Below are positions 17,203-27,289 of a stretch of DNA of 32,986 nt, piece by piece. How positions within the stretch are numbered: the first letter of the stretch is position 1; every line of letters begins with the position of its first letter. The stretch lies in NCBI GenBank assembly GCA_013696305.1, contig JACCYV010000199.1:1-32986 (forward strand). Direction: 5' to 3'. The notes beneath the pieces are model-generated. The model ran no database searches and had not been told where the DNA came from. It worked only from the letters and a program-made list of their open reading frames with translations. Made by a program: the position numbers and the translations under genes. Source of the DNA: Nitrospira sp. (GTDB lineage Bacteria > Nitrospirota > Nitrospiria > Nitrospirales > Nitrospiraceae).

Positions 17203-19377
17203 ATGTCATCGAAGAAACCTCCGACAAGAAAACTTGCACGCCCCAAGCCTTCGGCCACCACGGAAGTGCTTCTCGAAATCGGTACCGAGGAACTGCCCTA
17301 TCAATTCGTCGGCCCGATCCTGCGCACCTTGCAACAAGCGACTGAGACTCTGCTGAAGGAGGTCCGTCTCACCTACGGCTCCGTCCGTACGATGGGCACT
17401 CCGCGACGGTTGGTGCTCTTGGTTGAGCAGCTCGCGCGGCAGCAAGCTTCCGCCGTGAAAGAGGCGATGGGACCGTCGAAGGCTGTGGCTTTCGATCAAG
17501 CCGGACAACCCACGAAGGCCGCCATCGGCTTTGCCGCAGGTCAGGGCATTGGGGTTGACCAATTGCAAGTGCGGCAGACTCCAAAGGGCGAATATCTCTT
17601 CGCGGTGAAGGAGGAGAAAGGGCAGGCGGTCACCACGGTACTCACTCAGGCCCTTCCGCAGCTCCTCGCCAAATTGTCCTTTCCCAAAGCGATGCATTGG
17701 AACCATACCGGCGTTCGCTTTGCGAGACCGGTGCGCTGGCTGGTGGCGTTATGTGGGGGTAAGGTACTTCCGATTCAGTTCGCCACAATCAAGTCCGGCA
17801 ATGCCAGTCAGGGTCATCGGGTATTGGGGGCGAAGACTGCCGGTGCGAAAGGTTTCGTGGCGAAGTCGAGCGCGCAGTATCTGAAAGAAACTGAGCGCCA
17901 TGGCGTGATTGTGGATCAGGAACGGCGGCGCGCGATGATCCTCGATCAGCTTGCGTCGCTGGCCAAGTCTGCTCGTGGCCATCTACACCAAGACGATGAC
18001 TTGCTTGAGCAGGCCGTTTATATGGTCGAGTATCCCCATACGATCCTCGGTTCGTTCAAGCCATACTATCTCGCGCTTCCCAAAGATATCTTGATGACCT
18101 CTATGAAGGAGCATCAAGGCTACTTCTCATTGGTCGACCAGAAGGGGGCGCTGCTGCCGAATTTTCTAGCCGTCACCAACATGAAGCTGTCGAATATGCA
18201 ATTGATCCGCGAAGGCAACGAGCGGGTGCTGGCCGCGCGTTTGGCCGATGCGAAGTTCTTCTTCGATGAAGATCGCAAGATGCCGCTGGCCGATCGAGTG
18301 GCAAAGCAACAGGCAGTGACGTTTCATCAGAAGCTCGGCAGCCTCAACCAAAAAACACAGCGCGTGATCGCAATGGCAGCGTATGTGGCGGAGCAAGTCG
18401 GTGATGAGCAACTGGTTCAGGATTGCCGGCGTGCAGCGGAACTCAGCAAAGCCGACCTGCTCACCGGGATTGTTGGGGAGTTTCCGGCCTTGCAAGGCAT
18501 CATGGGCGGGGAGTATGCCAAGCATGACGGCGAGTCACCGGTTGTCAGCGCGGCGATTCGCGAACAGTACATGCCCCGTGCGATGGAAGGGGAGTTGCCA
18601 GGATCGCTGGCCGGAAAAGCCCTGTCGCTGGCCGATCGGTTGGACAGCATCGCCGCATTTTTTCTCGTCGGCCTGGTCCCGAGCGGGTCTGAAGATCCCT
18701 TTGCCCTCCGTCGCCATGCGACAGCCATCGTGCGAATCCTGATTGAGGGCAAGCTGCGGCTCAACCTCGCTCAGGCGGTGCGGCAGGCGCAGGAAGTGCT
18801 GAATGGACAAAACGTCATGGCTGCGCCACATACCGACAAGGGCGCGCCGCCGGATGTCATCGGCTTCCTCTTCGAGCGAGTGCGTTTCTACGGAAAGAGC
18901 GCGCAGCAGCTGCGCGACGATGTCATGGAGGCAGTGTTGAAGTCGGCGGATCGCCAGGCCGTCGACATCGTGGATCTTTTCGACAAGATGAAGTCGCTAC
19001 AGCAGATCACCGCCAGGGCCGAGTTTGATCCATTGATCGTGGGGTTCAAACGCGCGCATCGCCTCACTGAGAAAGAACAGTGGGATCGCAAGCCGGTCGA
19101 GGCCGCTTTGTTCCGGGAGGCCGCCGAGTCCGCATTGCATCAGGTGGTTCGGACGAGTCAGGAAGAGTACTCCGCCGCGATGGCCGGGAGGAACTATGGG
19201 CAGGCGCTCGAGGTGCTGGTTCGAATGAAGGGCCCGATCGACGACTTTTTCAACGCCGTCATGGTCAATGCCGACGATCCCGCAGTGCGTGGGAACCGAC
19301 TGTCGCTGCTGAAAGGAGTCGATGATTTGTTCATGTCGTTCGCTGATTTCTCCCAGATTATGGTACAAGGGACCTAG
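17203..19377 (+). CDS. glyS: Glycine--tRNA ligase beta subunit
   Basis: ATG at 17203 (MSSKKPPTRKLARPKPSATTEVLLEIGTEELPYQFV); contains HWNHTGVRFARPVRWLVAL, GEFPALQGIMGGEYA, DRLDSIAAFFLVGLVPSGSEDPFALRRHA. Confidence 0.96.
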   Translation: MSSKKPPTRKLARPKPSATTEVLLEIGTEELPYQFVGPILRTLQQATETLLKEVRLTYGSVRTMGTPRRLVLLVEQLARQQASAVKEAMGPSKAVAFDQAGQPTKAAIGFAAGQGIGVDQLQVRQTPKGEYLFAVKEEKGQAVTTVLTQALPQLLAKLSFPKAMHWNHTGVRFARPVRWLVALCGGKVLPIQFATIKSGNASQGHRVLGAKTAGAKGFVAKSSAQYLKETERHGVIVDQERRRAMILDQLASLAKSARGHLHQDDDLLEQAVYMVEYPHTILGSFKPYYLALPKDILMTSMKEHQGYFSLVDQKGALLPNFLAVTNMKLSNMQLIREGNERVLAARLADAKFFFDEDRKMPLADRVAKQQAVTFHQKLGSLNQKTQRVIAMAAYVAEQVGDEQLVQDCRRAAELSKADLLTGIVGEFPALQGIMGGEYAKHDGESPVVSAAIREQYMPRAMEGELPGSLAGKALSLADRLDSIAAFFLVGLVPSGSEDPFALRRHATAIVRILIEGKLRLNLAQAVRQAQEVLNGQNVMAAPHTDKGAPPDVIGFLFERVRFYGKSAQQLRDDVMEAVLKSADRQAVDIVDLFDKMKSLQQITARAEFDPLIVGFKRAHRLTEKEQWDRKPVEAALFREAAESALHQVVRTSQEEYSAAMAGRNYGQALEVLVRMKGPIDDFFNAVMVNADDPAVRGNRLSLLKGVDDLFMSFADFSQIMVQGT

Positions 19378-19391
19378 CGAATGGTGAACCG

Positions 19392-19910
19392 TTGGACTTC
19401 ACTGCAGAGCGCTACCCTGATCAGCCCGAAGCGAATGCCGAGGCCGAGCTAAGGGCAAAAAAAGTCCGGCGGTTTGCGGCCGGCATCAGCGTCGTCATGA
19501 TGGTGGTGTGCAACGCGGTGTTCCTCTTCGGCATCTGGGTGACCGGCGTCAACTTCGAACGGCTGGTGCGGACACCGGATAGATATGATTCCAAACAAGA
19601 CATCTGCTTGCGGCTGGCCTACCGGCACATTCCGGGCGCGGACAACCCGGTGCAATTCTGTTCGGAGTGGCTCAACCTCTCCGATGAGACCGGAAAGACC
19701 CATACGTTTCAGAAAGACACTGAGATCAAGCAGGGTGCAGACGGGCAGTTCTATTTCGATTATGGACCGTTGGTGGACTACCGGCTGTTTGCGGTCGGCG
19801 CGTTCGTGGTGGGGATTATCACATGCGGCATTCGAGTCACCAGGCACGTCGTAAACCGCTATCGCATGCAATTGGAAGCCGCCGCCCGGCATTCGGTCCC
19901 GACTCATTGA
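19392..19910 (+). CDS. Hypothetical membrane protein, two TM segments
   Basis: 172-aa ORF from TTG 19392; TM segments around ISVVMMVVCNAVFLFGIWV and LFAVGAFVVGIITCGI; between glyS and ppdK. Confidence 0.7.
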   Translation: MDFTAERYPDQPEANAEAELRAKKVRRFAAGISVVMMVVCNAVFLFGIWVTGVNFERLVRTPDRYDSKQDICLRLAYRHIPGADNPVQFCSEWLNLSDETGKTHTFQKDTEIKQGADGQFYFDYGPLVDYRLFAVGAFVVGIITCGIRVTRHVVNRYRMQLEAAARHSVPTH

Positions 19911-19935
19911 CCTCATAGCAGAAGGAGAGCGTCGC

Positions 19936-22785
19936 GTGGCCAAGAAATACGTCTATTATTTCGGGGATGGCAAGGCGGAAGGCACCGGCAATATGAAAGA
20001 ACTCCTCGGCGGTAAAGGCGCCGGCCTGGCCGAGATGACGAACCTGAAAGTGTCGGTTCCTCCGGGTTTTACGATCTCGACCGAAGCCTGCGTCGAATAC
20101 TACCAACGCGGCAAGGCCTATCCGCCCGGCATGATGGACGAGTCGCTGAAGGCGCTCAAACGGGTCGAACGGTCGATGAAGGCCGGCTTCGGCGATCCGG
20201 ATAATCCTTTGCTGGTATCGGTTCGTTCCGGCGCCCGTGCTTCCATGCCCGGCATGATGGACACGGTTCTGAACGTGGGCTTGACCATGAAGAGCGTGCA
20301 CGGGCTCACTCTCAAGACCAAGAATGAACGGTTTGCGCAGGACAGCTACCGTCGCTTCATCGGCATGTTCGGCAGCATCGTGATGGGAGTCAATCGGGAG
20401 CATTTCGAGGATATCCTCAAGCACAAGAAGCGGGACCTCGGGGTGACGGAGGACACGCATCTCGATGCCAAGGCGCTCAAGGAGCTCGTCGTCCGCTTCA
20501 AGGAGCTCGTGAAAGAGGAAACCAAACGGGACTTTCCCGACGATCCTCTCGAACAATTGCGCATGGCGATCAATGCCGTGTTTTCCTCCTGGTATGGCGC
20601 GCGTGCCGTGACGTACCGGCGGCTCTACGATATTCCCGAAACCTGGGGAACGGCCGTGAACGTCGTGGCCATGGTGTTCGGCAACATGGGGGAAACCAGC
20701 GGGACCGGTGTGGCATTTACGCGCGATCCGGCCACCGGCCAGCGGAACTTCTTTGGCGAATGTTTGACGAACGCGCAGGGCGAGGACGTCGTGGCGGGCA
20801 TCCGCACACCGCTTCCGGTCCGTGAGCTCGAGAAATACATGCCGCAGGCGTACAGGGATCTCGAAGCGACCTACAAAAAACTCGAGCGCCATTACCGCGA
20901 CATGCTCGATCTGGAATTCACCATCCAGGAGGGCAAACTGTACATGCTGCAAACCCGGGTTGGAAAACGCACCGGCGTGGCAGCCGTCCGGATTGCGGTG
21001 GATATGGTGAAGGAAGGTTTGATCACCAAAAAAGAGGCGCTCCAGCGCATTGGGCCTGACCAGCTCTCGCAGTACCTCTATCCTATTTTTGACGCCAAGG
21101 AAGAATCGCGCTGTACCCCGCTCGGCAAAGGTTTGCCGGCCGGTCCTGGAGCCGCTGCAGGCAAAATCGCCTTGACCGCGGATCGTGCGGTGGAGATGAA
21201 GGCTGCGGGGACCCGCGTGGTGCTTGTGCGCCAGGAGACGAGTCCTGATGATATTCACGGCATGAATGCCGCATTGGGATTTCTGACCGCGCGAGGCGGT
21301 ATGACGTCGCACGCGGCCGTGGTGGCGCGGCAGATGGGCAAAGTGTGCGTGGCGGGATGTGATGCCATCGAGGTGCTGGATAATCAGACTGTGCGGATCG
21401 GGACCCAGACTTTCCGGGAAGGTGATTATTTGTCGGTCAACGGCTCGACGGGCAATGTGTATGGTGGCGACATTCCCGTGGTGGAATCCGAAGTCATCCA
21501 GGTGCTGCAGGGGAAAATGGACGCCACGACGTCCGAAAAGTATCAATTGTTCGAGTCGGTCCTGAAGTGGGCCGACGGGGTGCGCCGTTTGAAAGTCCGG
21601 GCAAATGCCGACGTGCCGGAGCAAGCCCGTATCGCGAGAAGTTTCGGCGCCGAAGGGATCGGACTCTGCCGGACGGAACATATGTTCTTCGCGGAAGATC
21701 GTATCCACATCATGCAGAAGATGATTCTGGCCCGGAAACGCGAAGAGCGGGAAAAGTATCTCGATCAACTACTGCCGCTGCAGAAGCAGGATTTCATCGG
21801 CCTCTATCGCGAGATGAAAGGCTATCCGGTCACCATCCGGCTGCTCGATCCGCCGTTGCACGAATTCCTGCCGAAGCGCGAAGATCTCATGGTGGAAATT
21901 GCCCAGCTTGAACTCACAAGCGGCGCCCCGCCGGTGCTCGAAGAAAAGAAGCGGCTGCTCGCTCGTGTGGAAGAGCTCCACGAGTTTAATCCCATGCTCG
22001 GTCTGCGCGGTTGCCGTCTTGGCATTACCATGCCGGAAATCACCCGCATGCAGGCCCGCGCCATCATCGAAGCGGCCTGTGAGCTGGCGAAAGAGGGCAC
22101 GAAGATCGTCCCCGAGATTATGATTCCCCTGGTCGGGATGGTCTCGGAGATGAAGGCCCAGAAGGATCTGGTCCACGAAGTCGCGGCGGACACGATGAAA
22201 CGGTACAACGTGAAACTCTCGTACCTCGTCGGCACCATGATCGAACTCCCACGCGCCGCCGTGACCGCGGATCGCATCGCGGAGGAAGCCGAATTCTTCT
22301 CCTTCGGGACGAACGATCTGACGCAAACGACCTTCGGGTTCTCCCGCGACGATGCCGCAAAATTCATCGACTTCTATAAGACCGCCAATATCCTCGAAAC
22401 CGATCCTTTTGCGGTGCTCGACCGGGAGGGAGTCGGGTCGCTCATGCGCACGGCCATCGCCGGCGGACGCAAGACCCGTCCCACGATCAAACTAGGTATC
22501 TGCGGTGAGCATGGAGGAGACCCCAGCTCGGTTGAATTCTGTCATCAACTTGGCCTCGACTATGTGAGCTGCTCGCCCTATCGGGTTGGGATCGCGCGAT
22601 TGGCTGCGGCGCAGGCGGCTTTGGCCGAGGCCGAGGCGGAAAAAGCCAAGCCGAAGAAAGCCAAGCCGAACAGAACTAAGTTGACGAAACCTAAACCCGC
22701 CAAGAAGGCCGCGACCCGTGCGTCAGTGAAGAGGGGACCTGGCAGCACACGCGTCACAGGCCTCCCTAAGCGTACGAAACGGTGA
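19936..22785 (+). CDS. ppdK: Pyruvate, phosphate dikinase with basic C-terminal tail
   Basis: 949 aa from GTG; YYFGDGKAEGTGNMKELLGGKGAGLAEMTNL, GGMTSHAAVVARQMGKVCVAGC, GLCRTEHMFF, LGICGEHGGDPSSVEFCHQLGLDYVSCSPYRVGIARLAAAQAAL. Confidence 0.97.
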   Translation: MAKKYVYYFGDGKAEGTGNMKELLGGKGAGLAEMTNLKVSVPPGFTISTEACVEYYQRGKAYPPGMMDESLKALKRVERSMKAGFGDPDNPLLVSVRSGARASMPGMMDTVLNVGLTMKSVHGLTLKTKNERFAQDSYRRFIGMFGSIVMGVNREHFEDILKHKKRDLGVTEDTHLDAKALKELVVRFKELVKEETKRDFPDDPLEQLRMAINAVFSSWYGARAVTYRRLYDIPETWGTAVNVVAMVFGNMGETSGTGVAFTRDPATGQRNFFGECLTNAQGEDVVAGIRTPLPVRELEKYMPQAYRDLEATYKKLERHYRDMLDLEFTIQEGKLYMLQTRVGKRTGVAAVRIAVDMVKEGLITKKEALQRIGPDQLSQYLYPIFDAKEESRCTPLGKGLPAGPGAAAGKIALTADRAVEMKAAGTRVVLVRQETSPDDIHGMNAALGFLTARGGMTSHAAVVARQMGKVCVAGCDAIEVLDNQTVRIGTQTFREGDYLSVNGSTGNVYGGDIPVVESEVIQVLQGKMDATTSEKYQLFESVLKWADGVRRLKVRANADVPEQARIARSFGAEGIGLCRTEHMFFAEDRIHIMQKMILARKREEREKYLDQLLPLQKQDFIGLYREMKGYPVTIRLLDPPLHEFLPKREDLMVEIAQLELTSGAPPVLEEKKRLLARVEELHEFNPMLGLRGCRLGITMPEITRMQARAIIEAACELAKEGTKIVPEIMIPLVGMVSEMKAQKDLVHEVAADTMKRYNVKLSYLVGTMIELPRAAVTADRIAEEAEFFSFGTNDLTQTTFGFSRDDAAKFIDFYKTANILETDPFAVLDREGVGSLMRTAIAGGRKTRPTIKLGICGEHGGDPSSVEFCHQLGLDYVSCSPYRVGIARLAAAQAALAEAEAEKAKPKKAKPNRTKLTKPKPAKKAATRASVKRGPGSTRVTGLPKRTKR

Positions 22786-23909
22786 AGTCGTCCGCACGCG
22801 ATCTGCGGTACATGACCCTGGCTTTCCGCCTCGCGGAAAAGGGCCGGGGATTTACCAGTCCCAATCCCATGGTCGGCGCAGTCGTCGTCACCCGTGGTCA
22901 GATTGTCGGTCAGGGTTCCCACCGCAAGGCCGGCGGACCGCATGCCGAAGTGATTGCCCTGAGCCAAGCCGGCTCGCGTGCCAAGGGCGGCACCCTCTAC
23001 GTCACCCTCGAACCCTGTAGCCATCTCAAAAAACGCACCCCGCCCTGTGTACCGCTCATCGTCAAGGCCGGAGTCCGCCGCGTCGTCGTGGCGATGGTCG
23101 ATCCCAATCCGCAGGTGAAGGGCAGCGGGCTTGCGCAATTGAAGCGAGCGGACATGAAGGTCGAGGTCGGTTGCGGCGAGGCCGAGGCCAGGCAGCTCAA
23201 TGAAGCCTATGTCCATTGGGTGCAGACCGGCCGGCCCTTTACCATCCTGAAAGCCGGAATGACGCTGGATGGAAAGATCGCCACTGCGAGCGGCGAGTCC
23301 CAATGGATCACCGATGAGGCGGCTCGGGCACAGGCCCATCAATTGCGCGCCGGCGTGGACGCGATCCTGGTCGGCATCGGCACGGTGTTGCGCGACAATC
23401 CCACGCTGACCGCCAGGAACTCTTCCGACCCGCTCCGGGTTGTCCTGCGGCAGCCGCTACGCATCGTGGTCGACAGCCGGTTACGCATTCCTCTCAAGGC
23501 CGCAGTCCTTGAACATCAGCAAGCCGCACATACCCTGATCGCCACGACGGCCGCAGCCTCGACTCGCAAGATCGGGTTGCTAAAGGGGAAAGGCATCGAT
23601 GTGTTGGTCCTGCCCAAGCTCGGCGATCATGTCAGCTTGCCCACATTGTGGACCAGGCTCGGACAATTAGGCGTGACCACCTTGCTGGTCGAAGGTGGAA
23701 GCGAGATCAACGCAGCGGTGCTTCGCGGACAACTCGCTCAGCGGCTCATGTGTTACGTGGCGCCGCTCCTTCTCGGAGGGCAGGACGCGAAGGGGTTATT
23801 CGGCGGACGATTGCCGCGCCGCCTCCAGGATGCCGTGCCGCTGAAGAATCTGCGCATCGAGTCAGTGGGGCGTGATATGCTGATCCAGGCGGACTTCTCG
23901 ACCCATTAG
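22782..23909 (+). CDS. ribD: Bifunctional diaminohydroxyphosphoribosylaminopyrimidine deaminase / 5-amino-6-(5-phosphoribosylamino)uracil reductase
   Basis: 375 aa; SPNPMVGAVVV, GPHAEVIAL, GGTLYVTLEPCSHLKKRTPPCVPLI, KAGMTLDGKIATASGESQWITDEAAR, LLVEGGSEINAAVL. GTG start overlaps the ppdK stop (GTGA). Confidence 0.96.
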   Translation: MKSSARDLRYMTLAFRLAEKGRGFTSPNPMVGAVVVTRGQIVGQGSHRKAGGPHAEVIALSQAGSRAKGGTLYVTLEPCSHLKKRTPPCVPLIVKAGVRRVVVAMVDPNPQVKGSGLAQLKRADMKVEVGCGEAEARQLNEAYVHWVQTGRPFTILKAGMTLDGKIATASGESQWITDEAARAQAHQLRAGVDAILVGIGTVLRDNPTLTARNSSDPLRVVLRQPLRIVVDSRLRIPLKAAVLEHQQAAHTLIATTAAASTRKIGLLKGKGIDVLVLPKLGDHVSLPTLWTRLGQLGVTTLLVEGGSEINAAVLRGQLAQRLMCYVAPLLLGGQDAKGLFGGRLPRRLQDAVPLKNLRIESVGRDMLIQADFSTH

Positions 23910-23916
23910 GAGCGTC

Positions 23917-25236
23917 GTGCGACTTCTCTCCCGGCTCGTGTTCCGACTTGATCACCCGGCTGTATTCCTGCTCATCCTCTCCAGCATCCTGTGTTTCTCG
24001 ACTTCGACCATTCAAGCCTCGGAGGAAGACTCTGCGCCGGACCTTAACGCGCAGGTGTGGCAGTACATCACGACTGAGGATGGCGATCAGGCATCCACGT
24101 TGCTCGAGACGATTCTGTTGCGACCCGACGCGACTGTGCAGACCATTCAAGATGTCTTGCGAAAGGGGCGGCCTCGCGGCCTTCAGCCGGTGGGCCTGTT
24201 GCCCGATGAACAGGTTATGGTGCGGGACCGCACCTATCGATACAGTCTCTCCGTTCCGCACACATATGAACCGATCCGAGAGTATGCGCTCGTCGTGTGT
24301 TTGCATGGCGCCGGGTTCACCGGTGAAGCCTATTTGGATCGATGGAAGACGCGGTTGGGTGAAGGATACATTCTTGCCTGTCCGACCTATCCCGCCGGCG
24401 CCTGGTTTACCAGACGCGCCGAAGATCTCGTGTTAGCCACGGTGCAGGCCGTGCAGGAGCGGTATCGGATCGACCCCAACCGGATCTTTCTCAGTGGCAT
24501 GTCCAATGGCGGCATCGGCGCCTGGCTGATTGGAATGCATCATGCGCTGCTATTCGCCGGGCTCGCGCCGATGGCAAGCGGAATCGACGACGTGTTGTTT
24601 CCCTTTCTGGAGAATCTCCGTGCGACGCCGGTCTACATTATTCACGGGTCGCAGGATCAAGTGATGCCTGTTGAGCTAAGTCGCAAGCTGGCGGGTGAAC
24701 TCAAAAACCTCCATTATCCATTCATCTACCGCGAACACGATCGGACGCATGCGGTGGCGGGCGGTCACTTTTTCCCGCGCGAGGAGCTGCCCGACCTGGT
24801 GAAGTGGTTCGACACGCAGCGCCGGACCCCTGCTCCGAAGGCGCTGACCGTGGTGCGCGACGCCAGCCATTTGCTGCTGTTCGGGTGGGTGCGGATCGAT
24901 GCGACGGATCAGATCGCGTCCTTCTCGGAAGATTTGATCGACAAGCGCGACGACAGCATCCGGCAACGCAGTTATGCCAGGTTGATCGCCCAAGTCACTG
25001 GTCCCAATCGCATCGAGGTGCGCACCGACCGGGTTCGGCGATACACGCTGTTTCTAAATGAAGACCTTGTCGATCTGTCGAAGCCGATCGTAGTGACCAC
25101 GAATGGTCAGGCGTCGTTCGAGGGCACCCTCACCCCCCAGAATGAAACCCTGTTGCGGCAGGCACGTCTCCGGCAAGATTCCGGGCAACTCTATTCCGTT
25201 CACCTCACCCTCTCCGTGCCACAGCAGCCTTCATGA
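23917..25236 (+). CDS. Exported alpha/beta hydrolase (PHB-depolymerase/dienelactone-hydrolase-like)
   Basis: 439 aa from GTG; N-terminal hydrophobic segment; ALVVCLHGAGFTGEAYLDRW, nucleophile elbow LSGMSNGGIGAWL (GxSxG), VYIIHGSQDQVMPVELSRKL, ERTHAV-like catalytic His region (HDRTHAVAGGHFF). Confidence 0.82.
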   Translation: MRLLSRLVFRLDHPAVFLLILSSILCFSTSTIQASEEDSAPDLNAQVWQYITTEDGDQASTLLETILLRPDATVQTIQDVLRKGRPRGLQPVGLLPDEQVMVRDRTYRYSLSVPHTYEPIREYALVVCLHGAGFTGEAYLDRWKTRLGEGYILACPTYPAGAWFTRRAEDLVLATVQAVQERYRIDPNRIFLSGMSNGGIGAWLIGMHHALLFAGLAPMASGIDDVLFPFLENLRATPVYIIHGSQDQVMPVELSRKLAGELKNLHYPFIYREHDRTHAVAGGHFFPREELPDLVKWFDTQRRTPAPKALTVVRDASHLLLFGWVRIDATDQIASFSEDLIDKRDDSIRQRSYARLIAQVTGPNRIEVRTDRVRRYTLFLNEDLVDLSKPIVVTTNGQASFEGTLTPQNETLLRQARLRQDSGQLYSVHLTLSVPQQPS

Positions 25237-26039
25237 ACAGGCTCCGGTGGGCTGTGCGACGAACCAGTGTGATCGCACTGGTCATGACGGTCCAACTGGC
25301 TATGCCGGTATCTGACGGGCGAGCCGAATCCGATCGTTGCGCTCTCGCGTCCCAACATGCCGGCGTCTCTTTTCCCTTGGATCAGGTGGAGTCCGCCTGG
25401 TCCTGCCGGTTCCGGCCGATCATCGGTCACTACACGACGGCCACGAAAATCGGACCGATGCGCACCCCGTTGCCGGAGCAGATATTTTTGTATCTCCTGG
25501 ATCACCCGGTCATGACCGCTGCCCTGGTGAACCGCCTCGACCTGGGCCTGTATAAGGCTGAGCAGCGAGGGCAGCAGGAGTTTTGGGCCACCGACGGCGA
25601 GGGCACCGAGGGGATCATTCATCCGGTGTTTCAGGATCGCACGACGCGGTTGTATTATGCGCACGGCAGCCACGATGGCAGGCTGCTGCCGAAGGTAACC
25701 GGCCAGGCCGTGGTGTTGCTCAGACTTCATCCAGTCATGGACAGCCGCGGTATCGAATCGATCGACAGCACGCTGGTCGCTTATCTGCGACTCGACAATC
25801 GAGTTTTGTCGGGTCTCCTGTCTTTGCTTCATCCGCTGATCGGTAACGTGATGAACCGGCAGTTGCTCAAGGCGTTCGACGCCGCTCGCCTCTTGGGCGG
25901 GGCCATGCGAGAGCATCCCGAGCGAGTCCTGTTTGAAGCGACGGATCCGCCTGCACTGCCGGACGAGGAGGTAGCCTTCTTGAAAGCAGCGCTCGTGAAC
26001 TTGCACAATCCTACCCGGTCACCTTCTTACACCCCCTAA
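25233..26039 (+). CDS. Exported protein of unknown function
   Basis: 268 aa; ATGA overlap with preceding hydrolase; signal-peptide-like N-terminus (RRTSVIALVMTVQLAMPVSDGRA). No family recognised. Confidence 0.75.
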   Translation: MNRLRWAVRRTSVIALVMTVQLAMPVSDGRAESDRCALASQHAGVSFPLDQVESAWSCRFRPIIGHYTTATKIGPMRTPLPEQIFLYLLDHPVMTAALVNRLDLGLYKAEQRGQQEFWATDGEGTEGIIHPVFQDRTTRLYYAHGSHDGRLLPKVTGQAVVLLRLHPVMDSRGIESIDSTLVAYLRLDNRVLSGLLSLLHPLIGNVMNRQLLKAFDAARLLGGAMREHPERVLFEATDPPALPDEEVAFLKAALVNLHNPTRSPSYTP

Positions 26040-26049
26040 TGAGACGTGC

Positions 26050-27225
26050 ATGACCACCGCTCGTAGCTTTTTCTATCTCTGCGCCCTGGGGGTGTTTTGT
26101 TTCATCAGTTACAACCTCGTGCGCATGCCGGTGCTGGCCCTCTTCGCCGAATCGTTGGGCGCGGGGCCGGAACGCATCGGGTTGATCGTGTCCGTCTCGA
26201 CGATCACCGGCGTGCTGTTGAAATTACCTTCGGGAGCTCTCTCCGATATCTACGGGCGCAAGCTGCTGTTGCGGATCGGGGTGGTGGCGTTCGGGCTCCC
26301 GCCTTTCATCTACCCGTTCGTCTCGGACCTCAACGTTCTGACGGGACTGCGATTTGTGCATGGCCTAGCCACGGCCATCTTCGCGCCGAGTGCCCTGGCA
26401 ACCGTGGCTGACCTCTATAAAGAACGACGCGGGACGGCGATGGGGACCTACACGGCCTGCACCCAATCCGGTGCGTTGTTGGGGCCCTTCCTGGGTGGCT
26501 GGCTGGTGTACACGGCCGGATTTTCCGCCGCGTTTGTGACCGCGGGGGTGTTCGGCTGCATCGCCATCCTGATTTTTTTCAGCCTCCATTTGGATGAGCC
26601 CCCTCCGCGGGTGCGGGAAAAAGGCCTGGCGCCGGTCCTTGCCGAAATGGGTAGGGGTTTTCTTGCCGTCGCCCGCAATCGACGGGTGTTGATCACCAGT
26701 TCTACGGATGCCGCGAAGATGATCGCCAACGGAGCCTTGATGGCGTTCCTGCCGCTGTACGGTCTTTCTGTCGGACTCAACCCCGGTGAAGTCGGCCTCT
26801 TGTTCAGCGTGCAGGCCGTGACCTCATTTTTCTCCAAGCCGGTTATGGGACGCGTGTCGGACCGGGTGGGTCGACAGCCGTTGATTGTGATCGGCCTGCT
26901 GATTTGCGCCGTGACCTTCATCAGCATGCCCCATGTCGGTTCGTTTGCGGTGCTATTGGTGCTGTCGTCCGGATTCGGTTTCGGCGAGGCCGTGGTGTCG
27001 TCGTCCTCCGCTGCGCTGGTCGCGGACAGTTCCGAGTTCAAACGGCTGGGGGCGGGAATGGGCATGCAGGGCACGGTGATGGACATCGGCCACGCCAGCG
27101 GCCCACTGCTGGCTGGTCTGCTGATCGCCCACGCCAGTTACCAGAGCGCCTTTGCCGTCATTGCCGGCCTCCAACTCCTGGCGGCCATCGTTTTTTGGAC
27201 CACGATGAGGACCAGTCCACGGTAG
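26050..27225 (+). CDS. MFS transporter
   Basis: 391 aa, about 12 TM segments; GALSDIYGRKLLLRIG and GRVSDRVGRQPLIVIGL (MFS loop motifs). Confidence 0.9.
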   Translation: MTTARSFFYLCALGVFCFISYNLVRMPVLALFAESLGAGPERIGLIVSVSTITGVLLKLPSGALSDIYGRKLLLRIGVVAFGLPPFIYPFVSDLNVLTGLRFVHGLATAIFAPSALATVADLYKERRGTAMGTYTACTQSGALLGPFLGGWLVYTAGFSAAFVTAGVFGCIAILIFFSLHLDEPPPRVREKGLAPVLAEMGRGFLAVARNRRVLITSSTDAAKMIANGALMAFLPLYGLSVGLNPGEVGLLFSVQAVTSFFSKPVMGRVSDRVGRQPLIVIGLLICAVTFISMPHVGSFAVLLVLSSGFGFGEAVVSSSSAALVADSSEFKRLGAGMGMQGTVMDIGHASGPLLAGLLIAHASYQSAFAVIAGLQLLAAIVFWTTMRTSPR

Positions 27226-27289
27226 TGTTATAATGCCGCCGCAATTGGTCCGAGAGGGTCGCCAATTTTTCACCAGGAAGCGTAAAACG

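Noticed and set aside
19837-21768. 643-aa minus-strand ORF antisense to ppdK
   Set aside because: Lies almost wholly inside the confidently identified ppdK; His/Arg-rich translation is typical of antisense frames in high-GC genes.
22700-22790. FMN riboswitch upstream of ribD
   Set aside because: ribD overlaps the ppdK stop; no leader is available and no RFN-like conserved text seen. None noticed upstream of ribE either.
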